DNA of 64,000 nucleotides from Hymenolepis diminuta (GCA_900708905.1 CAADRB010000004.1:491883-555882), one strand, 5' to 3'. Positions 1 to 14,573 are shown, counted from the stretch's first letter. Program-made: numbers and translations. Notes: generated by a model not told the origin, from the letters alone.

Positions 1-3000
1 AAAATAAAAACGCTTTATGTGTGGTCCCTCAGAATAAAGATAGGTGGGAAAAGGGAGAAAAGTAATCCTGAGGTATTAAGAAGTTAACTAGTTCCGAATA
101 AAAAGCTGTGCGTCAATGAGCGTAAGTGGGAAAGTTAATTAATATAACAGCGTCTGCTCAAAATCTTTCCCTGCAAAATTAATTCGATGAAATGAGAGGA
201 GTTGAATTCTGAGGAAATCGTTCTTGAATAGTAAAGAATTCTCAGGAGTTCGATATTGCCCCTAAAATCTTTATGATCCCTCTGAGAACTTTAAGACCGA
301 CTGGAAATGAGTTTTAAAGGTCATCGCATGAGTAATTGCAATTAATTGTAAATTTCACCAACGAAGACTCGTTTTCAATTTCCTTTTTGAAAGCGCGCAT
401 TTCAAAATCCAGTTTCACTTTTTTCGAGAGCTAAAGAATTTCAGAAGTCTAAATACTTGCAGTGATATGTTACCTTTGTTCAATATAACGAAGAGCTTAC
501 CACTGCATTTGTTAGTCATTAGTGCAAGCTAATAATCCTTATCATTGTGTATACACTTACAGAATACGAACGCGAATGTTTATATCCGAATACCGTTGAA
601 GAGTAGGCGACCATCACACTATTACGTGACCTTTTGCTGTGCGTGCTATACTTTTTCGTCTTCATAAATCATATTACAGTCATCAAGGAAATGTCAAAAT
701 TTAGTATCTGCAAGCGAACATATACTTCATTTGAACTCAAAGATCCATGACTAAACAGCAATCATTCATAAATTTAAAAATTTAATTTTAAATGAAAAGC
801 GATCCATACAAATGCAATTTACCCCATTATAACAATTATTTTTTTATAAATAATCTTATGCTGGATTATAGTCAGTATTATGCGTGGAACAGCTAGAAAA
901 AATATTTATTGGGGTCAGGATATCAAGAGTCATAATTTGATCTTAAAACCATTGAGGTGTCCATATTTTCGTATAAAGTGTAATTGAAGAATACTTTCTT
1001 GATGTTCAAATTTTGTGATAGGTGTGATTGCATTTAAAGCTTGTTGACCTGTTGATTCAGTTCCGTATTTGACAGTGTCAAATCGGCTTATAGGTATTCC
1101 ATTACAGCCAAGGCAGGAGGTTGAGGCTCATTAATTATTCGTTAACTTAAAGTTTGCTTTCATTAAAATAATTTGAAGTTGAAAATGTTGCTTATTTATT
1201 GTAATTTTAGGAAAATTCGATGAGTGGAAGTTAGATGGTCCTCACTGTTCACTACCCGACTTAAATCAAAAAGCATGCATTAGGATTTTCTCTTTGTTTC
1301 TCATATTCATTTTAGCCATCAATCAGTTGTTTTCGGGAATAAGTAAATAGAATGCTATCACTTTATTGCTAATTTCTAACTTTCCGTTGATTTATTTTGT
1401 CAATATCTAAATTCCATTTAATTTATCTTAATATTAACTTTCAGATCGTTCTTCTCTTAAATTTACAAAAAGGCGACTTTTAACGTGACTCTTAAAACAA
1501 CTTCAGAAGTGCTCAAATTAGACCAGTTTTCATTGGTCTCATAAATAATTAAATCTTTGTTAATTGGCAATTTTTCAAAAAACCTTCTCAGATTGAGAAG
1601 GAGGTGAGTCGGTCGTCTTTCTAGGCCAATTGAATCATATTCATAAAAATGCAGACTGCTACTCACAAATAATAAAGTGGTCCATAAATTGTTACGGTCG
1701 TTTCGCAAACGAAAATGAAATAGCTGTCAGAAAAACAGAAGAGTATTTTTGGGACAAGCAGAAAGAATGTCATAATTATTAGGTACAAAAAAGGCAAAAA
1801 ATACTATTTTAATAAAGAATAAACGATAAAAGCATGGAAATATTGTCCAATATAGGGTGCAGAACGATGAAAAGTAGAGTAGAAGCAGATAATATACAAG
1901 CTTTTCTGATCCCCTCTATGAACTATGTATACTAGAATACTATATTTCTCCTCTTTAGTTCCCGACAGTTTCGACGCGTTCTTTTATCTCCGGCATAAAG
2001 GATATATTCGTTCTACTCCGATTAGCAAGGTCAAGCGTATTTAATTATTAATAACTGGTCAACCCACACTTGTTTTAATATTCTGATAGAGTCCGTTTTA
2101 TCTCAGACGTACCATAAATTTTTTACTACGGCAATGGGTTTTACATGTTTAAGCGAATGTCCTCGTACGGGATGACTTTAGGACGGCGGGTTTGATATCA
2201 CCGGTGGTCTTTTCTCTACAAGTTGTAATTTATTTTGCTTGCCCCCTCTTTAAGATTAGAGAGGTTAAATAGGATATTGAGAGAATACACAAACAACCAT
2301 TTATCCTCGTCGTGCTCTACATACAGCCCATAAAGATTGGCGCCATCTATGCAAAGAAATGAGGTGTATTTGACCGAATTTTTGACCATGAAGAGAGATT
2401 TAAAAGGAGAGTAAGGACAGAGGGAAGGGCATCTTTAGCATTGTTTATTGGACAGCCGTGTTTACGGACAGGTGAGAATTATTTCTTTTTTACAGGTGAC
2501 TTCAGATTTCGATCGAAATACAGAACAATATTGACGTTAATTAGAGAGAAAATAAGCGCAAGCGACTTTGATCATCTTTCGATTATTATTGTGGTGCCAT
2601 ATTACTACGCATGAATCCCGCGGACTAAAACTTTCATAGTATATGAAATGGAAATGTATATATCTTATAATGCGAGGATCAAGATATTTCTTCCAAATCA
2701 CCTATTTGATCTAATTCCTTGTTAAAAGTAAATAAAATCAGAACAGATACAAGTCGCTAATTGGTTGCTAATATATAATTGATCGGCTATAAATGTTTAG
2801 ATATGAATAAAAAGTCTAAAATCATTTTAAAATGTAGAATATTTGGTATATATAAAGATATGAGCAAAAAATCAACAAATGAGGAGGAAAACCTTTAAAA
2901 CCGTAATGAACAAGACCTCTATTTCTCTGTTGCTTCTGTTCCAAAGATTATCTACTGACTATTTAGAAGTGTAATTTGAATTCACGAGATGACTAAATCA

Positions 3001-5118
3001 TAGCACATTTTCTCTCCAGTTGTTACTGTTGCTTTCTCTTTCTGTCGCTAGGTTGAGAATAGCTGTTAGAATTTCCTTGATGTGGCTCTTGACGACGCCA
3101 ATTAGCATACGATAATGATGACTGACAGTAACTAGGGCATAAGTGTTCAAAAGTGATGTGATCATTTTGATAATGTAGAGTTTTAATAGGGAATCATGTA
3201 TTTTGAAGTTCTAGAAAATAAGTGGGCCTCTTTTAGAACATTTAGTGACGCAATAAGAATTTTGACAAATGCTTTCTAGATTGTGATCTGAAAGTTGTAA
3301 GGAAATCTGGTTAAAATTTATCTGGAATAGAGGTGTAACACTAAGTAACCACAACATCGTGAGTATCACGATTTGCAATTCCTCTCATGACCGTTCATAA
3401 AGAAAACGGGTTTTCAAGTGGTTCGCTTGGTGTCTCATGAAGAGTATCAAATCCTGGATCTCCAACTTCACAAACGTGTTTTTTATTCATATAATAATTT
3501 CCACTTCTTATCAGTTCAGAATTATTAAGGATAAATAGAAACAGACACACTTTTGCGATATAGTATGGGTAAAATATGAAATATAAGTGGAATCGGAAAG
3601 CATATATTCAGTTGTTTTAACCTCCAAATAACCTAAGCACGTTCATTTCTCCAGTCTTAACCGTAAGTATTCATCAAAGATGTGTGCTTCGAGTATAAAT
3701 TATTTCATGTTTCATGTTTCAGTATTTGTAATGATATACTATGTAACTAGATGTTTAAATTAAGGACAGTCATTCAATACTTTCACGCTCATTTATAATT
3801 ACTTATCTGCATTTATTAAGTATCACTCATTATGAATCGTTCATTGTTTACTGTCCTCCATTATCTGCATCCAAAGTGCAATCCAGCATTTCTTTATCAT
3901 AGAGGTCTAGCAATACTACTTTCTATTATGTCAGTTTCCTTGTAAAGTGCTGATAATTCCCGATTCGCCAGTCTTCGCTCACATAAATAAAACTGGTGCT
4001 AAACTCTAGCATATTTTGTTGTTTTAATTAATTCTTCTCTATATCAAAGCGATCATTTAAAATGTATGAATCCACGTGTCCTAGTATTACATTCACAGTT
4101 TAGTTTCGCTGATTTAAAAATTCGTTTTAAAGGCACCACCTCAAACTATATCGCACAAAAATATTTTTTTGATTCGATTTTATACTTTTGCTTTCTTTCT
4201 TGATTACTAATAAAGTACATTGATTCCACGTGTGTTGTTTGCTAGACTTTCCCTTTTGCCGGCTATTTCTGGAAGGCACATGTCAAAGCAAGGCGTCTTG
4301 AACTTTCACACTATAAGGTTAGGATTAGAAAAAACGTTCCTCTTTAATGTGTTTTAAGGATACATTTCTTGTGCTTTGAAAGTACGTTAGACGTACGTGC
4401 ATATAAGCGTGCAAGTTGAGATAATTATGGAGAGCGGTTTATCGTGAGTGTCATAATTAAAGCTCAATTCTAAATGAAGAAAGTCACAATCCAGTCTTTG
4501 AGAGCATCTTCTAGGAATTTTACAAAAGCAAATAATATTAAATAAAAGAAAACGAGTTCATAAAACTCTGTCGATTGAACTAGGTAGTCATGCATTGAAT
4601 TCCACGATGGACGATACACGTGAATGTTCGAAGTTAATGTAAGGTTTTGACAACAATACTTTGTGCAACTACAAATGATTACAGTCCACCTTTTTGAGCT
4701 CAGCTAGCTGAAATATATAGAATAGAGGTCCTAAGGTCCTGGGGTCCTTTGATTAATTAGTTTTTACTGATCGGAGGAGGGGTTGCGGAATGTGAAATCA
4801 CCAACTGAAGAGGTACCGTTCTCCATTTGAGTTGAGAGCATTCTCCTTATTATAAATTATTGATGTTTCAGATTGTCAGTGCATCCTTATGAGTTACTAG
4901 CACATACTCCTCAAATGATAAACTCGAATATAATACTCGGATTTTTATGTCGGATTTCACTTGCGGTAATCTCTTGAATGAAAACGACTTCGATATGCAA
5001 CGAACGGAAATAGACATTTAAAAATCCAACAAATTTTGAAAATAGGGAAGTTCATTCTAATTTAAACACGAAATTGGCATTTTAAAAATCCAAAATAGTT
5101 TAAAGTACTTTGACTTTT

Positions 5119-5218
5119 ACTGATTGCAACTGCTACCGGAAATTGCATCGCGATTATTTTTTCTTTACTTCCTCTTCTGTTTTTTCATTTTATGAAACAA
5201 CAAACAGTTTTTCAAAAT
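5119..5218 (+). repeat. Dispersed repeat, copy a
   Basis: Bases 5119-5156 match 6764-6804 at 35 of 38 aligned positions, with one 3-base gap. Both copies are followed by a T-rich run and then by a shared block, CAGTTTTT followed by CAAAAT-like sequence, at 5205 here and 6884 in the other copy. The spacing to that block differs (86 versus 120 bases). I see no terminal repeats, target-site duplication or coding sequence. It is likely an old interspersed repeat of unknown family. Confidence 0.5.
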
Positions 5219-6509
5219 CAGATATTTCCCATGATCTATTTTTCCCTTTCATCAAAATACCGATTCAAGAGTTATTGGCATCTGTCTGAGAAGATTAATT
5301 CGTGATGTCTTGCATAAAATTTGCGTCTCTTATTTTAATTTGATTTAAGGTTAAAAATCCGGTTAAATATTTTGCTCTGAGTGGAAGATTAGCTCACCCG
5401 GTATGACTCTCTATTCGCACATGGAATAATGTAAACGTCCAGTATGCACGTATAGCCATCCATGGAGCTAGCAGTCTATATCTGTCGTGTCCTAATATCT
5501 GTACTTTCCGCCTAGAGACTTTACCCAACTAAATGACCTATACTCTTTCCTATTTCATGATTTCTGGTGTCTGATATAATCATGTCATCCTTCCATCTTG
5601 CTGTGTGGTAAAAATCGCAATAAGTTCGAATGGTCATGGTTTACCTAAACCCACTGAACTTAAACATAACATCTCTAAGCTGTCTCTCCTTCATAAACTC
5701 CATTTTAATTAAAATTTATCATGTTTTCATTATTTGCTCAGTTGTATATTGACACACTTGGACCATGTGGTGATAAAAAAAGGCCCTAATACTTTCTTTT
5801 GCATATCCATGGAGCTTAATTGTTATTTTACGTTGTAAAATGGTTGATTATATGAGTGAAATGGTAAACATTATATTGCTAATGTGTTTGGATAAACTTT
5901 AATTATTAATGCAGTTCCAGTTTATTTGTCTTTTGTGGCCTTATGCTGCTATCTGAGAATTTAGATGCTGCTGTGTTATTCGAACTCGTGAGTAATTATG
6001 CATAGATTTTTGTAACTCATAACTGATGGCCAGTACTGACATGCGAGATACACTTTGACAGGTTTCAAACAATAATAAGCTTTCATATCTATGTTAGTAA
6101 TCTAATTTACCGTCTCTGACTAATCACTCATTCTTTTATCCTCCTAACAGAATGCCAGGTAGCGCAAGAAAACTGGTCACTATTATTCGATACAAAAATT
6201 AATGAAAAAATTTATATTTTTGACTTTACTTTGACAGTTGGAATTGATAAATATTTTGAGATGATAAAACGCAACTTCTGGAATCAATCAGCTTTGATAA
6301 TTCAAATATTTGTTCTTTGCTATGTAGCATAAACTACAGGCCAAATAAACGGGGCAGTCTTAGCAAGAATTCAAATAAATTGAGGTCCCTTCAACATCAT
6401 AGCTTATATTCGCTTCTTTTGCTCTATTCCTCCTTTCATTATATATTTTGACTATTCCACTGCACCCTATGTTTAGATTTTTCCCACTGATCAATGTCAT
6501 CATTACAAT

Positions 6510-6538
6510 TTTAATGCTCTAAAATTTAGAGCATTAAA
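6510..6538. repeat. Perfect 14-bp inverted repeat with 1-base centre
   Basis: The arm TTTAATGCTCTAAA (6510-6523) is followed by one base and then its exact reverse complement (6525-6538). A single-stranded copy would fold into a near loop-less stem, or it could extrude as a cruciform. It lies about 230 bases from dispersed repeat copy b. No gene or transposon around it explains it. Confidence 0.8.
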
Positions 6539-6763
6539 TGAATTTATACACTTTTATTTAATATATTTGGTATAATCGATCCTCATCTACCGTAGCCTCT
6601 ATAACCACTTTTTTAAGAAAATATTCCCTTTTGAGTTTTGAACGAAGATGAAATTATCATCTCTGTAGCGTAAAATTTCAGGACTGATGTGGTAAATTCT
6701 TATTTTAATATGAAATTGATATTTTTAAAAGTGAAAAATGTTAAAAATAGTTCAAAAATTTCG

Positions 6764-6899
6764 ACTGATTGCAACTGCTGATTCCGGAAATTTCATCGTG
6801 ATTACCTTTTTTCGTGCACATGCCTTCCTTTCTGGTCAAAATTTATCCAGATTTTCTACAAAAAAACTAATTTCAAATTCAAGCAGTTTTTGCAAAATT
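6764..6899 (+). repeat. Dispersed repeat, copy b
   Basis: This is the partner of the copy at 5119-5218. The core 6764-6804 is nearly identical to 5119-5156, and the weaker downstream block CAGTTTTT is at 6884. The open frame 6738-6947 (69 codons) runs through it, but copy a does not keep that frame, so I do not treat it as a gene. Confidence 0.5.
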
Positions 6900-9886
6900 G
6901 ACTTCGCAAATTGCACATTTCTCCTTAATGTCCGTGATACACTTTGAGTTAAATATAGCTTTACTTTTCCCCACCTCATCATAAAATGGGAATCAACATG
7001 CACTTGAAAGGGTCAATAAACTCTGAGCATCGCGCATATGAAACCACTGAAGAACTCCGAGATCGATGGGGTAGACCATATCCATTCATCAGAATATGCA
7101 TCTAATGAGGAATCGAAAAATTAAATGAAGTAAGATTCTTTCGATGGTCTAATTACTTCTCCGCTTGCCGTTGACACTTTCACTGTTCACCATGAGGTTG
7201 AGCGATCGGAAAAAGTCTACCTCCATGATCAGAATCCAAAATTTTCTTTACATTAGCTTACCGCAGCCTTGATTATCGTCAATTGTATTAGCTAGACCTG
7301 GAAATCGGCAAAATTTGACAACAATTTGCTTTATTTCCAAGTAACTTTTTCTTCCTACGTTAGCTAAGATAAGTGACTAGGAAGTGTCAAGAAAGATGTC
7401 TATGAATGTTTGAATCAGATTTTTTACAGTTACATAACTTTAAAATGATTTTAAATCAGCGTATGCAGTTTAATTTGATAGAAAGGGTAGATATTTATAA
7501 ATTTTGTCCCTCATATATACGAAATTGTACAAATTCTTAAATTAGAATTCTCCAAACTGTCTCCTAAGTCTTCTTCAAACTTTTTTCAGAAATTAATGAC
7601 ACTTCACAAGATATCAAAAAGTATAGTTCTCGATTTCTCTCTTTTTCTTAGATATCAATGCATGTTTTCATGTCCTAGGCGTGTCTCCATGTTCATATAT
7701 TTCTCTACCTTTTTCACCTAACATCCTCCTGTTGTATGAATGACCGGACGGTAAAAAGACGCGTTCTTCTAAAAAGGGAGGCTCCCTTCTGTGAATATAA
7801 CACCAGTTGGAAAGGGGGAGAATGACGGTATTGAGTCAGCGTCACTGATGGGAAAATATCATCTTGGTGTTGAAGTTGTACCTAGTAGCACTGCTGTTCA
7901 ACTCGATTAATCATTTTTAGCCTTCGCTACTATCCGATGCGTATACAAAAATGCATCATCTTAATGGCCATATTACCTTGATGATCAATTAAAATGGCGT
8001 GGTGGAGATGAATCCACATTTATCGTTTCTATAGAATCCGAAAGTATTGCATTTAACAGTGGGAAGCTAATGTGAATTGGGTTCAAGGTAACGAAGAAGT
8101 GAATCATCATCTTGATAAGTTGATTACAGGGCAACATGGTAGTCCGGCATATATGTTGTATTGACAACAAGAAGAACTATAATTAATTTGGATTAAATTT
8201 TAATAAGCTTGCTTAAGCCAAGTACTTCTTATCTAGGAACTACTTGTTGCTATTAGGTTATTTAAATGACTCATATACTAGGCAGGCACAACAAGCCGCT
8301 CGTTCTCACTCAGTTCCAAACTAAATTACCGAATCCCGATTATATAAAGCCCCCTTAACCCCGCCCCTCTCCCACTTCCCAGGCCTATAATGGAAAGTAT
8401 TCACAACACAACTTGAGTAGAGGAAAGTTATCCTGGAGACGCTCTTAGGAGAAATTCATGTTGAAGAGAATTAATTATTTCACATAACTGGATGTGACCT
8501 AATGAGCATCGGATTCTTTATCAAAAGGAGCTTCGTCTGCAAACTTGTTGACTGAACGTACATGGAGAAAGAATTAAAACAATGGTGAATAAAGATTAGG
8601 TAACTTTAATATATCGCGATAATAATTATGCTTCCTTCAATGTTGATGCCATTTTAATAGACTATGCTTATCTAAATAAGTTGGGCCAAAATGAGACAAA
8701 CAGACAATAGATTGGACGAGTGTCAACCTCAAATCCCAAATCCTTTTAGGCAAGAAATGGGAAAGAGTGTTCTTCGAGAATATGAGGGCAATTGCTTCCA
8801 ACTTTTCTAATTTTACTCTTTTTATGCATCGGCAAATTGGTTTCGCTGGCCTACATATTCCGCTTCATTTACTTCACATGCTTCAAATATTTTCACAGTA
8901 CTTCTCTGCACTCCGCAATATGAATGATTGATAGTTTACAATGTAATGGTTACTCATTTTCCTCTTTATTAAGTGCTCACTTTCCTCAATCTTATTCAAC
9001 CAGTGTCCCTCCCCGTTATTCCCATACTCCTTCTTAATGACACACTACAATGCTTTTCAAGATGTACCCATGTGCAAAAAAGATGACATTCTAGAATTTG
9101 TGGCAGTTCTCACGGTTGTCCTACTTCCTATCTTAATTTTTTTGAACCGGGACCGGTAGTTTCACATCGACATAATGGCCAATATGGCTCTCAGTTTCCT
9201 GTTATTACTCATTTAAACAAATTTTGTCTGAGTTGACAGCGTATTTTCAATTGAATTATTCAAATTATTTGATACTATCTACCTCTACATAAAACGTTCC
9301 CATTCCCATCGGTAAAAAGAGTTACAATTCAAAAGAGATTTAAGAACACTGGGGTTTATTTGAATAAAGAATTATAAAAGAGTGGAGTTGTCACGCAGAT
9401 TATTAATAAATGAATTAAACACGAATGAATTTGAACGACAGGATCACTGATTAACCCAATCGATAATAACTCATCAGGATGCAAATGTACATCAGTGTTT
9501 AATATATTCCTATTTCTCTTAATGTATGTGTTAATCCAGATCAAGTTGACAGTTCTTACCTAGTCATATTTTGGTAAAATCTAACTCAGTCATCTCAGGT
9601 GAATAATGTTATATTTAATGATAAAACCTGCTGACTTACGAATATATGTCTTCCGCTAGTGACAGTTTATAAGAGTACTCAGTATATATAAGAAATAAGA
9701 TTAAAACTCCCTAAGCCCATTAAGAGAAGAGTTAACGACACTTCAGGAAATGAATGAACAATGGAGATGACGATCATCACTTGCGTGACCTATAATTAGA
9801 CAAATGAATACTGTGTCATCAGTACACACGAAATAAGTATATTAATAAGTCTTACTTCAATCATATCGTTCGCATGTGTCCCCCAG

Positions 9887-10063
9887 TCCCTCAAGAGTAC
9901 CTTTGTAACAATACAACGAAGAATGAATCCTCATGTTAAAAGAAGCTTTCTGAGAGTTGTGCCACGTCCTGATGGTACATGCCTTGATTTTTTAATAAGG
10001 GCCTGTAGTTCTCATCAACCTACCTACCAATACAGTATTGCCTCAGTTCGTGCTATTACTCAA
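9887..10063 (+). CDS. Exon-like open frame, unknown product
   Basis: This 59-codon frame is bounded by a plausible acceptor (a run of C ending in CAG just before 9887) and a donor (CAA then GTAAAT at 10,064), phase 0 at both ends. The predicted peptide is balanced rather than A/T-driven, with Arg-Val-Val-Pro-Arg-Pro-Asp-Gly near residues 24-30. Read without splicing, the frame continues to a stop at 10,133-10,135. I do not recognise a family and see no second exon with matching phase nearby. It may be an isolated exon of a plus-strand gene, a fragment of a mobile element, or chance. Confidence 0.22.
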
Positions 10064-10135
10064 GTAAATAAAATTTACATGCCTGCTTTTATCCACTTGA
10101 TTAGATTTAAACCAGGTATAATTAATTTGAATTAA

Positions 10136-13100
10136 TCGATAATTAATTGGCCGCTATCTAGAGAATTAGCAATGACATTAGTATGCATCAAGTATGTAGT
10201 CTACCTGCATCATTATCAAATGTCTTTAGTTGGCATTTTATGAAAACAGTTTAGGCACATGGTGCATATGCAGTTCAGACTTTTGTGACAAAGAAGGATG
10301 AGGAGATCATGTTTTCCATTGACCATGTGCAACATGGCTCTCGTTTTTAGTATTATTTCAGACATAATAATGATATAGTTGAGATGTGTCCCTTCACTTA
10401 TAGTTGAAATGTAAATCCTTGCTCTGCTTCTCATTAATGTTAATAGTGAAAATTTAGAAAAAAATGACATGGAATTTGTCGAAGGTTATCCAAATTCACC
10501 AAAATGGTATGAGAGGCTCTACCTAACACATCCGTGTAACTAAGCTCCTGTCAATTCTAATGGTATAAACTCTGTAAAGTTAAATTTAAATCAATAAAAT
10601 GATAACTTTTTTATTCAAAATGCATGTACACTGGGTATGAACCATATACTCTGCAGCGATGGCAAATTAAAGTAACTGAAACTTTCGAACTCTGAAGTAT
10701 TTTGAATAGCAAATATTACGCTAAAACAGATGGGAATAACTTCAATGTAACTGATTCGTTCAGTCAGTATACCAACACATGTTAAGCAAGTCAATTAATG
10801 CTTAATTTGACCAGATGTTACACAGCCTGATAAGAGTGGCGCGTGGTGCACTTTCTTCGAGGTTGGCCTGAGTTGAAAGACCTCGACGGGGTGTGAAATG
10901 ACGGCCATTTGAGGTCAAAAGTAGTAATAGAACATCAAAGATAGAACTTCAAAGAACCTTATACAATTTAAGCACTGTTAATTTATTTCAGCCAAGCTCG
11001 CCTTGGTCTTACTTTTGAAAGAAATTGTGTAAAAGAATAACGTATTTAAAATTTCATGAAATCTCGTATCGACTCAAAGACTACTTTGATTCATCATTGG
11101 GAGACAAAGACGTCAAGTTACATCTTGATATCAAATCAGAAAAATCTGTGAAACGATGACTGAACCATTGTAAGCGACTTTTCGATGCTGATATTCCAAG
11201 CTCTAGGGGTCATAGAAAAAAACGTTAGTAACTGCCTAAGAAAAAATACAGAAGCTGGATCAAATTTCACTGATTAATAGAGATCGTCAAATATGAACTC
11301 ACATTGCGAAGCACTTTCACTGAGAAAACACTAAAATATTTTCTCATGACTGCAAAAACTCACACTTTTTTTCAATTTCATCTGAGTTACAACAAATTTG
11401 TCTGGAGTACAGAAATTTTGTGTTCATCGATTTTATGGATGAAATGAACATTTGAATGGTCAGTCCCGTTAAAATTTATATAAAGTTGATTTTATGAAGA
11501 AATTTGCAATGATTCCATGGGATACTCAACTTCTGATTTTATATTCAAGTTTTATAGTGTCTCTTTCTCTTGTATTTGATTTATCTTGATTTTTTAGCCC
11601 ACTAGATATGAGACAAACATTTGCTTTGTCATCCTTGAATTCAATTTGCCTCATGCTTTTGGTTAATACAAAAAATTTAGAAGAGCGATAGCTTATTCCG
11701 AAAATTTTCTCTCATTTTCTAAAGATAATTGTCAAAATGGGCGTTTAATAGGCGTCTTTGATGAATAAAAGTTTTAACATGTATGCATATATTCATTACT
11801 AATCTCACACGGCGCCCTTTATCAATCAAATTGTAACGCGAAATTTTGAAATTCTGTTGAAATTTTGGCATTTGCATTAAAAGTAAAGTATTTAAATGCA
11901 TTACGTACATTCCTAATTGCAATATAGATATTAATCGATCAATTTTGATTGAAATTGAGATTGAAATCATCTCCGTTTGCCCATTATCAATGTGTTTATT
12001 GTGAATCCCTTATCTTATAGCACAGATTCGGGTCCTAATTAATGCGCACCCAGTGATTAAAGGAGGCGCTCTCAAGCTAAACTATGGCATCGAAAACAAT
12101 AACTTAACGATAAATCCTTTGATTTTACCACTCTGATATTTTATTTGATTTTCGATATTTCATTTTAAGTACTGATTGTATTGATAGTGATAGAGTATCC
12201 TTGGTAAAATTCAATAAAATAAGGAGATCAAATGAGTCTTACTTCATCAAAATTTTAGATTTAGTTTTCATAATATCTGTTTATTGTCAAAATTTGAATT
12301 TCATGATTAGTGAACAAGTGCCCAGCGCATATTGACCAGTTTGTTAATTAAGATGGTCGGTCTCGTCACATCAGTTCATTTTTCGTCCGAGGGCCGAAAA
12401 GACGGGATGATGATGTATGCTTTTGAGCAGTTTACCCTATCTTAACATATATCATACCTGGGTAGATCTCGCTAAAGGCGGACTCGAGTATCATTCTGAA
12501 AGATGTCTCTAATCTCTTCACTGTTTAGAAAATTGGATATATTTGGAACTCGATGTCAAACGAGTTAAACATTCATCCCAGATAGTCGAAGAACAGCAAT
12601 AATAAAGTGGACATCACAGTTAGCAGCAAAATAAGCTGATTAACTCTCCCAGTTTTTCAGGTAAAATAATTAAGCGTGTTCATCTGTGTCTCTCTTTGTG
12701 ATCCTTATGCAAGCGTATTCAAATCGTGAGCTTAAAAACTGATTTATATTTATAAAACTGCACTATTATAAGTGCTTCTAAAAACTTGAAATATTTGCGT
12801 TAGTAATAACAGCTGTTCAAACATTGCTTCATGCCATCAAGAATTTAGAAGTAAGTGCAAAGTAATAAAAGCACAATGTGTACTTAAATAGGCTTGTCTT
12901 AGTGTCCAACAATTTCGATTCGCCCGCTGCTCCACATGCTGTCAATGTATTACTAAGACTGACTCATAATAAGCGCAGTGTGGCGATTGGCCATGCGTCT
13001 GACATCTGATTGGTATTTACCGCCGGCGCCCTAATTTCCAGTTCACATCGGTCTGAAATTAAGTCCGTCAAGGTAGGTAGAAAGTCAGACGCAGAGTATT

Positions 13101-14541
13101 CATTATGGCGGCGTGAGAAATGCGCTTTTTGGCTCTAACCCTGGGATTCTATCTGGCGCTGAGAAAATTAAGATTTGAAAAATAGAAAAATCACAGAAGG
13201 TTTAGTTAATCATCAAAGTAAAATAGTCTGTTATTGGTATGATTGGTCTAGTTCCGATTCGGCTAATAGTAAACATTCTCTTTCAGAAAAGAAACTGTGG
13301 GAAAATAACTTTCAAAGTACGTCAAAAGTGAACTGAAAAAATAATGTTTAGCTATGAAAGTCAATATGTATTTCTATCTCATTTAGATCAACAGCAAATT
13401 CCGTTCTAGATCAATTGGTAGATTAAATCAGTGAGATCAGATTAAGGAGTGGATTACAATAGATATGTAATTTAATGAACAAATGCAAAGCAGCCTTTAA
13501 AAAGTCGAATAAAGTATCTGCGGTGCACTTGAAAAAATTTGGAGGCCTCACCTGCCGTACACTGAATGAGAGATTTTTGGATTTCTGCGTCCCTGGCTGA
13601 GTGTGCAATCTTGCCAAGTTGTTTGTTACTTTAACCGATCTACGTGGAAAGATTTACTTTCTTAAAAAAAGAATCGTAGTGTGAGATACAGACCTCCTCT
13701 CTTTCCTCTTATGAATCTAAGCAACTTTAGCCACATAATTATGCCTCAGAGAGCACTAAGCAATAGAGAAGCTTGGTAAAATGATCTTGCAGAATCAGAT
13801 TATTCCTAATTTATTTCCTTTCCATAAATATCTTCTATTGCCACCTAAGGACGGTCAGATTTGCCATCATATTTCTTTTGATTTGATTTTCAGTGATAGT
13901 CAACATTACCGTAAATTCATACGCCTAAAAAATAATGACTTTTATTATCTTTTATTATTTATCAAGAATACCTATATTAGAGTTTACAATCCAGTTGAGA
14001 ACTGAATAAGAGATTTTGTTCTTTCTATATATGCATCTATCCATGAATCTCTCAAACAGACTCTTAAGAGTTAAAGTCCTGACTTCTTCCCAAATAGTCC
14101 TATTTGAGATCCTACGCCTTTGAAACAATCTCCTGAAAGAGATGAAGAGAAAAAATAGCATTTTAAGTTTTTGCATTAAGTTTGATAAACTGCGTCGGTA
14201 AAACCTGCTTGTCTACTGAAGTCCTTAAAAGCTCTTAGAGAAAAGAGCAGGAAAGGAAAAAAGTACAAGGCATTATTATTTGATGAACAAATTTTTCTTA
14301 AAATCATGGAGACGAACCCCTAATTTACTTCTTTTCTTCGCGCAAGATGAATTTTATGAAAAAAAACAACTTTCATGATGATATTGGGGAAATGAACTAA
14401 AGCGAACAGTATTACGAAATAAACAAAGCTCATGTATTCATATATGTACGAGATATATATGCCGAAAGTTGGATCGGAATCAGTAAAGAAGATGTAATCA
14501 GGATGCATTGAGAAAGAATTTCTATTTGGGAAGTGTCTGTA
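10136..14541. other. AT-rich stretch, no gene recognised
   Basis: No supported gene. Short frames (minus 10,216-10,470, minus 11,719-11,970, plus 13,781-14,005) have skewed, low-complexity peptides and no convincing splice context. The stretch ends at the TA target duplication (14,540-14,541) of the first mariner copy. Confidence 0.55.
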
Positions 14542-14573
14542 TCAGGTTGTAACAGAAGTTCTGTCCATTTTTA
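14542..14573 (+). repeat. Left terminal inverted repeat of mariner copy 1
   Basis: It pairs with the right end at about 15,785-15,815. The outer part, including GTAACAGAAGTTCTGTCCA, is the reverse complement of the right end; position 5 is G here against A in the right repeat read inward. Such ends are the transposase binding and cleavage sites. Confidence 0.85.

Larger units (their letters stand above)
1..9886. other. AT-rich stretch, no gene recognised
   Basis: Both strands are full of stop codons, and no open frame here combines good length, balanced codon use and splice signals. The few frames of 60-80 codons (for example minus 1463-1708, plus 6738-6947, minus 9356-9544) are what chance gives in DNA this rich in A and T. 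The stretch holds a weak dispersed repeat pair and a perfect palindrome, listed separately. It could be intergenic or part of a very long intron; nothing in the sequence decides which. Confidence 0.6.
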
